Shown here: positions 1 through 8,900 of the stretch, in pieces
How the letters are laid out: every line of letters starts with the position of its first letter
Numbering within the stretch: position 1 is the stretch's first letter
Assembly: GCA_004335635.1 (NCBI GenBank)
Contig: QAXH01002570.1
Location: forward strand, 1-12,703
DNA: 12,703 bases
Reading direction: 5' to 3'
Source: Chloromonas sp. AAM2
Lineage: Eukaryota > Chlorophyta > Chlorophyceae > Chlamydomonadales > Chlamydomonadaceae
Translations under genes and position numbers: made by a program
The notes under the pieces: generated by a model
What the model was told of the DNA's origin: nothing
The model's input: only the letters and a program-made list of their open reading frames with translations
Database searches by the model: none

Positions 1-81
1 CTGGCCTTGGGCCAGGATCATAGCTTTCTGTGCCTGCGCGATGGGCGTCTGGTTCTTCGTCAGGCTGACCCTGCAGCCTAG
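1..81 (+). CDS. Possible C-terminal end of a plus-strand protein, cut by the window edge
   Basis: Frame 1 is open from the first base and stops at TAG 79-81. It gives 26 residues that look protein-like (motifs GQDHSFLCLRDGRL and LVLRQ, ending DPAA). The start and any upstream exons lie outside the window. If real, this gene is convergent with the minus-strand gene ending at 737, which would fit the gap between them. I do not recognise the family. The opposite strand also has an open frame here (70 to 1, beginning VSLTKNQ after a CTGCAG acceptor), so the assignment is uncertain. No TGTAA signal was seen just downstream. Confidence 0.35.
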   Translation: MALGQDHSFLCLRDGRLVLRQADPAA

Positions 82-399
82 ATGCCAGCGTTCCGGGCCC
101 TGCTCTTTGGCAACTGCTGCAGTTTGGCTGCCCCTGTTCTCTGACGTGCCGCCCTGTTGCAGCCTGGCTGCCTCTTCCTGGACGTGACTGAACAGGTCTC
201 CTGGCACTTCTAGCGTCCCTTTATCTAGTCTTTGGCCTTAACTTTGGCGGCTCCGTCCTGTTTTGCTCTGGGTTGGCCTGCCTTGCCTGCTTTGTCCCCT
301 GTGTTCGTTGTGCTTTCTGCTCAGGGTAGGCCAGGGCGGTGCCCATCCCGTTCCGTGTCCTCTGATGGCTTCCCTGGTGTACATACATATCATATACAT

Positions 400-434
<35 letters not shown>

Positions 435-676
435 CACATGCTATTCATGCTATCGGCATGCCATCCACTTCCGCAACCAGACTGCGGGGTAAGGTGACTT
501 GTCTTTGACAGCCTTACGTCAAGCAGTATGGCAAGCGTTTTTGGAACAAGTTTGGCGGGGCGAGGGAAGGCTCCAGTTGTATTATCACGTCAGGGGCATC
601 TCCAAGGTCTTAGTTTGGCATGGCAAGACACAACAGTCCTTGTGGAGGTATCGTTCCATGTGGTATTAAGCCCACT
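82..676. other. Convergent intergenic gap, no supported gene
   Basis: About 600 bp between the possible 3' end at 81 and the polyadenylation motif of the minus-strand gene. It contains a degenerate direct repeat of roughly 31-34 bp (115-148 and 156-186, sharing the TGCAG, TGGCTGCC and GACGTG blocks) and an AT microsatellite. The open frames here (for example 221-448 minus and 232-492 plus) read through the AT repeat and look like chance. Confidence 0.5.
403..433. repeat. (AT)n microsatellite
   Basis: An uninterrupted alternating AT tract of about 31 bp, preceded by degenerate ACATA units from 380. It lies in the convergent intergenic gap, where replication slippage would be tolerated. Confidence 0.95.
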
Positions 677-681
677 TTACA
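677..681 (-). terminator. TGTAA polyadenylation signal for the minus-strand coiled-coil gene
   Basis: TTACA on the plus strand reads TGTAA on the minus strand, about 55 nt past the TAG stop at 737-739. TGTAA is the well-known chlorophyte poly(A) signal. A five-base match is weak alone, but the position and the matching motif after the GRWD1 stop support it. Confidence 0.5.
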
Positions 682-736
682 TTGGCGTCATGATACGATT
701 GTCTTGGGCACATCGGCGTGTGTAGCGTGTGTAGCA

Positions 737-3700
737 CTACTGAGTAGGTCGCGTGCCTCGCCCAGTCAGTTCCTTCATCATGTGCTGGAGCTTGGGGTGG
801 GTGGGAGCACGCAAGGGCTTGCGTGGGCCATGGCGACTAGGGGTCACGACAGAAGGCGTCTGCAGGCACACATTACAGGCATGGCGCCAAGGATGTATAG
901 TGATGAGCACCAAGTTCAACAGCAAATGGTGACGCACAGTTTAAGGGGCCTCAGTGTGGTGCAACACAGACAACGAGCAGCAAGTCACGCTCATGAGATA
1001 TTCAACGTCAAAAGATGTGTCTTATGAGTTCGGCTTAGCATCCCACTTCGCTGTGTCTGCCGTTCTTCTCCTTGCGCTGCACTACAGAGATATCAAGAAT
1101 CACCGTGCCATTCCATACCACAGCAGAAGAGTGTCATTTTGGAAACACTTAGAACTCCAGTATCCCTTTGGCTCTCACCTGGTCTGCATGAGTGTGCACG
1201 TCCTGCCTGACCACGGCTGCCTGCTGCCCTAGTGTCTGTGCTTGTCCCCCCTTGTCCCCTGTACTGACGCCCAGGTCAGGAGGTGGAGGGCCGCCAGCTG
1301 CCAATGATGATGATGCAATGCGCTGCGCTAAGTACACGCTCTGCTCTGCAGCATCCGACACACTGCTCAGCCCTTGGCCTAGGGCTGATTGAAGGGCCAT
1401 GGGGGGCGCTAGACCTGGCCTGGTCGGGCTGGGCACTCTGGGTGCATGTGCGGTGTGAGGTTTGCAATGGTCGTCAGTAGTAGTTGTGTCTGCAGGCTGC
1501 AGTGCTTGTAAGCGCTCTGCCAGGTTCCTGGTCACGGCTGTCATCTCCTACACAGTCAGCGGTCATGTGACGCAGGTGTTTGATGACTCGCCCATTTCAA
1601 GACATGATGTCATACACCTAGATGACTGTTGCTGGGCTTTGCCTGTGCCGCACATGCTGGATTTGATCATTGTTGCAAATTGGCAACACATGGTTGCACC
1701 GGCATCAGCGATGCTACAGCCTGTGAACACCAAACAGCGTAACAGTGGCATGTGCAACACTTGCAACACAGTGTGTATCCAAGCTCCCTAGGCAGCATGT
1801 GCTCCTCACCCGCAATGCCGCTTGCAGGTCCTCATGCATAGGAGCCGAGCTCTGGTCTCGTATGCCAGGCTGGTTGGTAGGCTGCGGTGCACGCTCTGAG
1901 CCAGCGGGCTGCAGTTGAAGGCTAGGCTGCGGTGGTGGTTCCGCTGAATCCAACTCCGGCTGCGCCCTTGTGATGCCACCAAACTTTCTGCAGTCACAGC
2001 AGAATGCAAGAGGTCACGGCATGTCACCTGTTCTGCACTCACCAAGATGGGCACATGCAGTTGCTGGGCATCTGACTGCGTTCGCCAATGTCTGCCTGTC
2101 ACGCCACACATCGATGCTGGCGATGCCGGCAATTTATCAGCCTGTACAGCTAGGGTGGATTGGGTATAGCCTACCTACGACCATAAAACACACATGCACG
2201 CTGTCTGCATTGCTCCACCGCAATTACACAGTCCGTCATTGGCATAGGTTGCAACGCCCTTTCAAACGATTCATTTATCGGCCATTCCTGGCGGCCAACT
2301 GGCACTTGCTGCACTCACTCCTGTGCCACCGTTGCCACCATCTCTGCCTTGGCCATCTGTTGCGCCAGTAGGTCCACCATGGCCTGCGCCTGCACCGCCA
2401 CCTCATGGGCAGCAGACACCTCCATCAGGGCCTGCTGAGGGACAGTGATGCCTGCACAGAAGACACAGCAGGCAACAGACGGTCAGCATCGTGATGGTGC
2501 AGTGCAACACTGCTTGAAAGCTAGCACTGAAGCTGCACGGATAGGTTGAGGCAGGCTTGGACAAGGTGTGCTGCAATCTTGAACGGGTGGGTCTGGGGAC
2601 CGGCCGGATAGTTGTGAGTTTCTGAACAACTATCACAAACAACTATCTGACCAACTAATGTGAACAAGACAGATGGAAATTGGCGGTAAGCAGCTGCAGG
2701 GCGCGGACCAGTTTCCTCCTAGATGGTAGCAAGGCAAGAACTGAGATCACTGCTTGAAAAGGAACATGAGCAGAGCAGAACAGGCATGTGCGCACAATGT
2801 CATGTGTGGTATAGTTGTGGACAACAGCCACTACACGACCTTAAAGCGCCTAGTCTTATGGCTGAGAATCAATGCAGGTCAAACGTATAGTCAGCTTGTG
2901 TTGACCTGCATAACTGCACCTTGTCGAGGTGTCTTGCTGCTGCTTCGCCCCATGACGTCGCCCTGTGCGGCAGTGGTGCCCGTGACCCCGCCTAACAGCT
3001 CGCCCCGTGCACGGTGTAGAACTTGAACCACCCTTGGCCACGAGCTGTGCAGCTGGGCAACAGCCGTCTGAATCCCACCCTGAAACAAGACACGCACAAT
3101 GACGGACCAATCACCGTACACATCACCATGGAGGCAGGAGGAGTTAGGAACATATCACCATGGAGGAGGCAGGGCACGGAGGAGGCAGAAGGAGTTAGGA
3201 ACATATCACCATGCAGGAGGCAGGGCACGGAGGAGGCAGAAGGGGCTAGCTGCAGTGTGGCGTACTGGCATGATGGGCTACGCGTTGTCAGATACAAGCC
3301 TCAGCTCCTGCTTGTGTTTACGTTAGCAACCTGTTTCAGACTGTGTGTCCCACCTGTATGCCTGTGACGATGCCTGTGTACTTGAAGACTGTGTGTCCCA
3401 CCTGTATGCCTGTGATGATGCCTGTGTACTGGAAGAGCCGTTGGGCATCATGCACGGAGACGCACTTCCTGGCCGCCAGGGCCTCCAGCCGGGCCCTCAG
3501 CGCACTGTGGCTGCTGCTGGAGCTCTTGAGCATGGCTTCAATGGGCTCCAAGCGCCTGCGATTGCATGAGCAACAAAACGAGACCTTGCCACTGGTACTC
3601 TTTCTCAACCCCACCCTACCCTGCTGCTTTCAGGGTTCCAGGTACCTGCAACCGCAAGGGTCAGGGGTGATTGCCCTACTGTCACCTGCCCTATCCTGCC

Positions 3701-5734
3701 CTACCCTGTCCTAGCCAAATTACCCTGCTTTATCCTGGTTCAAACGGTGCATAGACTTGTTTGACTGGTGCAAACCTGTGAGTGTTGTTGTTCTGGCCGT
3801 GCTGCAACTCCTCCAAACCAACCCAATCCTGCCTGATCATCCCAGACTCAACGTCATCTGCGCGCCTTCACGTAGCAATAAACCAGCCCGGAACGTGCGT
3901 GTTTGATTCAAATTTAAATGTCGTTCAACACACCTTGCCACTGCAGCCTCCACACCCGCCTCCAGCACTGCAGGTGTGCTGTTCACATCCTGAACGTGTG
4001 GATGTGTTGCAGGAGCACTGCACCCTGCATGCACTCGGCTGCCTGTGACCAGCCCTCTGAGCTCCGCCAGGCTCGCCCTCACCACCTCTTCTAGGTGCTG
4101 TATGCGAGTGCTGCTGCCGACGGCAACCCTTTGCGCGTGAAGGCTGGCCTCGCCACAGGTCGACAGCTCATCCGTGCACCGCCTGCGACCAACACTGGGC
4201 AGTCCTTAGGTCAGCACTGGGTGAGCCATCTGCTGCCTCACGAGCAGGCAGCAGCTGCGCAGGTTCACTGGCATGGGATGCCCATTGGGCTGGGTTGCAG
4301 AATGACTGTCACAACCCTTACACCCACGATGCGAGCAACATGAGCCATCAACACTTTTACTCCGAGCTTATCCTTCAAGCTCAATATGCCCAGCCAGCCC
4401 GCCTAGTGCTCTTTCCGTTCCACCAGCTAACAGTGCCCTTAGTCTGGATGCACCACAGCTGTATGGGTGTGCACACTCACCGTACTTGTGTCTGTAAGTC
4501 ATCTAGCTGTTGTCTGAGGGGCTGCAGGTCAACAGCGTCAACGCTTGGTAGTGGAGAAGCAGGAGGTGGTGCGGATGGCTGGTGCTGGTGCTGTGACTGT
4601 AGGTCATGCAACTGGTTGCTAAGCTGCAATAACACCTGCAGTGGTGCGACCAGCCAGGCTGTTGGTCTGCTTCAATTGTTAGTTACAAAGGTGACGTGGA
4701 ATGATTCCTGGTGTATGCATGTGCATCATTGTGTAACTACTGCTCCATACATTGCAAGTGGCGCCGAATTACTGCAGCTGGCCAAATGTTCGGGCATGCT
4801 GCGCCCATGTCAAGTTTCCTATCAGAACGCACGGGATGTGCTTGACAGCACCAGCGCCAGACAGAAAGCCGTGCAACTGTGTGTATCGTGCAAGCTCCAC
4901 ACGCACGTTTTGCAAACCCAGACATGCTTTCCATGCACTCGGTGATGGAGTGCACCCGCCCACCCATGCACTACCCCATACCAACTGCCCGCGGTGCTCT
5001 GTGCATATCCTCGCCAAGGCCAGCCACCCACCTGGGCGTTGTGTTGATGCACGTAGTGGTTCTCCTGCAGAGTGGGGTGAGGTCTCACTCATCAGTGGGG
5101 TTTACTGGGTGCAAGCGGGAGGGGTTGGGTGTGGGCTTGGGCCCAGTGCTATATTGTCGTGCTTGCAATGGTGTGCATTCAGTGTGTGTGCTGCAGTCAT
5201 TGATGTCCAAGCTCCACAAGCAGCCTGCAGGCTCTGAACGGCCTGGGCACAACTGGCTTTACATTCACTGCCCGACTTACCTGCTGGGCCTCTACTAGCT
5301 GTTGTTCGAGCTTGGATATTCTGTCTGTCAGGACTTTCATCCTGTCAGAGGCTTCAAGCTGCGTAAACAAAGGTTGAGATGGGTGGCAAAAACAAGATGG
5401 GTGCCAGTTCTGGGACAGTTTCCAGAACTGCACTAGAACCAGTGTAGGACCTGCTCACACAAGAATTGTCCCAGAACTGGCAAACTTCTTTTTTGCAGAT
5501 AGGGGCGCTCGAGTGTTGAGTTGTTGATGGTTTTCATCTCAGCTTGCCACAACATACCCGTGCAAGCCTGTCTGGAATATCCTCCTTCCTGTTTGATGCC
5601 TCGCAAGCCTCATTGTAGGCCTGAAAAGTTCTCATCAATCTGCCCATGTCACAAAGCCGGTCATCCAATGAGTTCAGGCGGGCCTCCCAAGGGTCGCGCC
5701 TCCGCCTCGCATGGGCAGCAGCGTAGCCTTCCAT
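737..5734 (-). CDS. Coiled-coil, Pro/Gln/Ala-rich protein of unknown function (13 exons, 577 aa model)
   Basis: Proposed exons on the minus strand: 5734-5558, 5358-5281, 5064-5032, 4635-4481, 4182-4083, 3989-3934, 3555-3402, 3079-2906, 2434-2319, 2091-2043, 1959-1810, 1547-1179, 859-737. Their lengths total 1734 nt; every junction keeps one frame, with GT donors and AG acceptors, ending at TAG 739-737. Residues 1-59 hold an RRRR basic patch and a helix (WEARLNSLDDRL). Residues 60-96 are heptad-like (MKVLTDRISKLEQQL). Further helical segments are LQPLRQQLDDLQTQV (exon 4), IQHLEEV (exon 5) and AVQAQAMVDLLAQQM (exon 9). Exons 11-12 are rich in Pro, Gln, Ser and Ala. The last exon is basic (RHGPRKPLR). 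No catalytic motif, signal peptide or membrane segment is visible. An in-frame TAA 15 nt upstream supports the ATG at 5734. Weak points are the 33-nt exon 3, the exon 5 donor (could extend to 4035), the exon 7 donor inside a tandem repeat and the GTCAAC donor of exon 8. I recognise no family; a structural or scaffold role is only a guess. Confidence 0.6.
3140..3241. repeat. Two tandem copies of a 51-bp repeat in intron 7 of the coiled-coil gene
   Basis: Copies at 3140-3190 and 3191-3241 differ at a single base. They share GGAGTTAGGAACATATCACC followed by a GGAGGCAG-rich half. A partial unit (CATCACCATGGAGGCA) precedes them from 3121. They lie in the intron between exons 7 and 8. The unit length is a multiple of three, so one minus frame reads through as a 17-residue repeat, but that frame does not join to the exons. 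Confidence 0.95.
3339..3434. repeat. Two tandem copies of a 48-bp repeat spanning the exon 7 donor of the coiled-coil gene
   Basis: Copies at 3339-3386 and 3387-3434 differ at two positions. Each carries CAG/GTGGGAC on the minus strand, so two equivalent 5' splice sites exist, after 3402 and after 3354. The repeat is 16 codons long, so using the distal donor would add 16 residues without shifting frame. Confidence 0.95.
3607..3735. repeat. Pyrimidine-rich CCCTA/CCCTG low-complexity tract
   Basis: Irregular repeats of CCCTACCCTG, CCTATCCTG and CCCTGTCCTAG in intron 6 of the minus-strand gene, where the transcript would be purine-rich. It is too irregular to be telomeric and no coding frame is convincing. 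Confidence 0.7.
5403..5481. repeat. Long-arm inverted repeat (hairpin) in intron 1 of the coiled-coil gene
   Basis: The left arm GCCAGTTCTGGGACA (5403-5417) is the exact reverse complement of 5467-5481. Extending inward to 5420 and 5464 gives 18-nt arms with one mismatch. The loop is about 43-49 nt and holds another CCAGAACT half-copy near 5422. It lies inside the intron between exons 1 and 2. It could be a MITE remnant, a small-RNA hairpin or a chance palindrome; no flanking target duplication was evident. Confidence 0.8.
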
Positions 5735-5923
5735 GACGATGGATACTTACTGCTCGGATACTCGGTCGGTCTGTCTGTGCGCCCAGTTCATGTGGCACCC
5801 AACACGTGCTCCGTTTCAAAAGTCGGCCGCAAAAGAGGGCTTTTTGCATTCCACGGCCCGTCGCTCGTCCTGAAGTGGTACCAGTGTGTTACAGACTAGC
5901 AACGGCCATCAATACCAGGAAAG
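5735..5923. promoter_or_regulatory. Divergent (bidirectional) promoter region
   Basis: Only 189 bp separate the two divergent start codons, so promoters and 5' UTRs of both genes must share this space or overlap the coding ends. No TATA box is evident. A palindromic CACGTG lies near the middle. A short upstream ORF (ATG 5790, stop ending 5873) would precede the GRWD1 start if transcription begins left of it. A perfect minus-strand GTAAGT donor at 5750-5745 lies just upstream of the coiled-coil start. Confidence 0.6.
5803..5808. promoter_or_regulatory. CACGTG G-box/E-box palindrome
   Basis: CACGTG is the core site of bHLH and bZIP factors in the green lineage. It sits 69 bp upstream of the coiled-coil ATG and 115 bp upstream of the GRWD1 ATG. 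Its symmetry and central position would suit shared control, but a six-base match is not strong evidence on its own. Confidence 0.4.
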
Positions 5924-8900
5924 ATGAGAAACCCCAAGAAGAAGGCTGCTCCAGCCTCCAAAGGCGGTTCCAACAATACTAGTAAAGCTGGCAGCTCAAA
6001 GAAAAAGGCCAAGGTGAGCATGAGTCTTGACATCTCCACGAGTTGTCTGAGTCATCTTTCCTTACCCTTACCGCCACCCTGATGCTGTGATGTGACGATA
6101 CAGACGCCATCACAAGCCATGGAAATAGAAGCGCCAGCAGCCAGCACAACAGTGAGTAGAGCATGTTGTAGGGGGCTTGCTTTATCACACATCTAATGTT
6201 AAGGGCTCACAGCAGCCTGGTGAGTGTGCCAGTGCTGGGAGCTAGGCTCTAGGTGTTTAGTCCAGGTGCCCCTGGGCATATAGCTAGCATCACACAGTGG
6301 TTGAGGTTCATTAAGAGTTCAAGTTTGCAGGGATGGCAAGTCACTATAACTGGTACTGGAATGGCAGGGCACTCAGAAAGTTGAATTCCCAAGCCAAGTT
6401 TTCCAAATGCTATGCGAAACCCACAGTGCTAGTTCAGGGCAGCCACTTGTGTACGGCAGTTTGCACCACGTCTGCATCACGGCTGACGTTGGATGGCCTG
6501 CACAGCATGTTGTGCAAAGGCTGGGCACGGAAGCAGGCTCAAAGCTGAGCGGAGATTGCTTCAGCGCTCTGGGATGTCTTGTGATTGATGACAAGCCAGT
6601 TGAGCAGACAAGCAGCTACACGTTCATGGCCTTTACCATCCAGTCCTGCATCATCCAGGCGAGGCAGGAAAGAGGGCAAGGGTATTGCCTCGGCAAGGGT
6701 TGATAGAAGGTTGTGTGAATGATATCATATGGCTTGGTGCAGTCTTATGGTTCAGGCTTGCATCATGCACGCTCCTCACGCACTGTTGTGTGATGTGTGT
6801 TGGCAGGTGTGGCGCCCTGGTGTTGACCCAGTGGGCGAGGACGAGGACCTCGACTACGACCCCACTGCATACGACTGCCTGCACCGGATGCAACTGGACT
6901 GGCCAAGTCTGAGGTGGGACATGGTGGCTGGCAGGGGTTGAATGGGCGCAGCTAATGTTAGTCATGACGGTGATTGTGGCCAGGGGTTGAGGATGATTGC
7001 AGTTACTGGTCTTGAATTGGCTCAGAATCTGATTATCGAGTTGCAGCTAGACAGATGCCAAGGATTTGTTTGTTGCATTGTGGGCTGCGTCGTGCCTAAG
7101 CATCCATACACAACATGAGGTCAAATGGGCCGGGGGTTGAATGCCGGGGGTTGAATGATGATGATGATGATGATGATGATGATGGGGGGGCGCCAGATGA
7201 AGTGTCAGGCCCTGATTGGGCTCAGGACTCGATTGTTGACGGACTGAGGATCGGAGCCTAATTTATTGATCTCCCGCCACAGCCACACAGGTGCGCATAC
7301 TGTGCCTGGGCATATGCTCGTTGTTCCATCCATACACACAAAGATGGTTGCATGTATGTGCAGTTTTGACCTGATCAAGGATGAGTTGGGCGGTCCCCGG
7401 TCCACCTTCCCCCTCACCATCACCCTGGTGGCCGGCACCCAGGCAGCCAGCGCAAAGCAAAACTACCTGGCGTTTCTAAAACTGGCGAACTTGGGGCAGG
7501 GCAGGTGAGGGATTGAGGGCAGGCATGGCGGTCAGGACACAGCGACGGACTTGACAATGTCTGGGTTTGAACCTGCCTGTTTGGCGGTGCATATATAAGT
7601 GCGTGTAGGCCCCACAAGTCCCCCAACAGGATCGACAATGTCTGGGTCTGGAACTGCTTTGGCAAAGGTTCTGGGAAATCATGGGAGGGCAGACATGGGG
7701 GTCAAGACTGAGCAGGATGTTTTGGCTTGAACCTGCGGGTTGGGCGATTGGGGTTTTCATGCTTTCTTTATGTCCAGACTTGAGGAACAAGGCAGGTGCT
7801 GTTGTCAAGGTACTCATGTCTCATTCCTCAGTTGCATGTTTGTAAAGGTTGGGTCGCACATATTGGGCCAGGCGAGGATTGGGGTTATTCGTTCTAGCAT
7901 TGAATGGTTGCACCAGCTTATACACGGAGTAAAGGCACTACACTTCACGGATGGAAATCGTATAATTCAGTTGTCACTCTGACAGCAAAACGCACATGAC
8001 ACCTGCAGGCATGGCAAGAAGGCCAACAAGGACCCTGATGCGAGCGATGATGATGACGATGAGAGTGATGATGACATGTCAGACAGCGAAGATGAGGGCG
8101 AGGAGAAGGAGGGCAAGGTGGAGGTGGACCTGCAGTATGGGCCGCCACACATGCATTACAGGTAAGGCCGTTGCCACCATCGTGACAGGGTCACATATGC
8201 ATTACAGGTAAGAGGGGCAGGAAATATCGAGTATGTGCAGGCCTGTTACGCCGGACAGGAAGGCAACTCAGGAAGGAACGGAGGGCGAAGGGAGTTTGAA
8301 AAAGCAAGTAACGTGAAAGGGAAAAAGGATGGGGAAAGAGCCTTGCGCAGACACGTATTGTGTTTGTTATTGTTGCAATGCGGTCAGATCCCAAACGCTG
8401 AGGTCAGCGGGGATGTTGTGGATGGCACTGGAATCGTGATGCATAGCACGACTGGATGCTTTGTACAGAGGATGTGTTGGTACAGGGCACGAGGCAGGAC
8501 GCTGTGTATGCGTCAAGAGCATGTACCCTTTTGGTAATGATTGTGTGTGCTGCTGTACACGTAGGATGGTGAACCATATAGGCGGCATCAACCGCGTGCG
8601 ATCATGCCCGCAGCAGCCGGGCATGGTGGCAGTCTGGTCGGATACCGCCCAGGTGGGGCATGCATTAGCGGTCAGCTGAGGGCACCGGGGCCACTGAATC
8701 AGCAGCTTCAGTGACCCTCGATATGCGTATCAGACAGGCCGGTGGGGCATGCAAGGACATGTTCATTCAGTGGGGTCTGCGTATCATTACATGTGTCAGG
8801 TACAGTTTGAGATGGACGTTGGATCGCAGCAACACGATTGGCCCCATGCGAGCTGCCCCCCCATGCAATCCGCCCCATGCAAGAGATTTCCAGTACTGCC

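Noticed and set aside
1..70. Extra minus-strand exon (VSLTKNQ...) of the coiled-coil gene
   Set aside because: The gene already has a stop at 737 followed by TGTAA. The same bases read as a terminating plus-strand frame, and no donor before the stop clearly leads to this acceptor.
620..1027. Plus-strand open frame of 135 codons
   Set aside because: Antisense to the terminal exon of the coiled-coil gene and its 3' region; no convincing motif or downstream signal.
2992..3297. Minus-strand frame reading the 51-bp repeat as a 17-residue protein repeat
   Set aside because: It does not match the frame of exon 8 (GGIQTAVAQ...), and the reading continues into an out-of-phase copy of that exon.
3120..3434. 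CRISPR-like repeats
   Set aside because: The 51-bp and 48-bp units are contiguous tandem copies with no spacers, two copies each, in introns of a eukaryotic gene.
4295..4945. Longest plus-strand open frame (216 codons)
   Set aside because: It lies antisense to exon 4 of the minus-strand gene and its introns; composition is Cys/His/Ser-rich and irregular, with no recognisable domain. Best explained as a shadow frame.
4752..5237. Plus-strand open frame of 161 codons
   Set aside because: Overlaps introns 2-3 and exon 3 of the minus-strand gene, competes with other frames of equal length and has no protein-like motif.
5711..5899. Upstream plus-strand open frame before GRWD1
   Set aside because: It overlaps the coiled-coil start and ends before the GRWD1 ATG; nothing suggests it is a separate gene.
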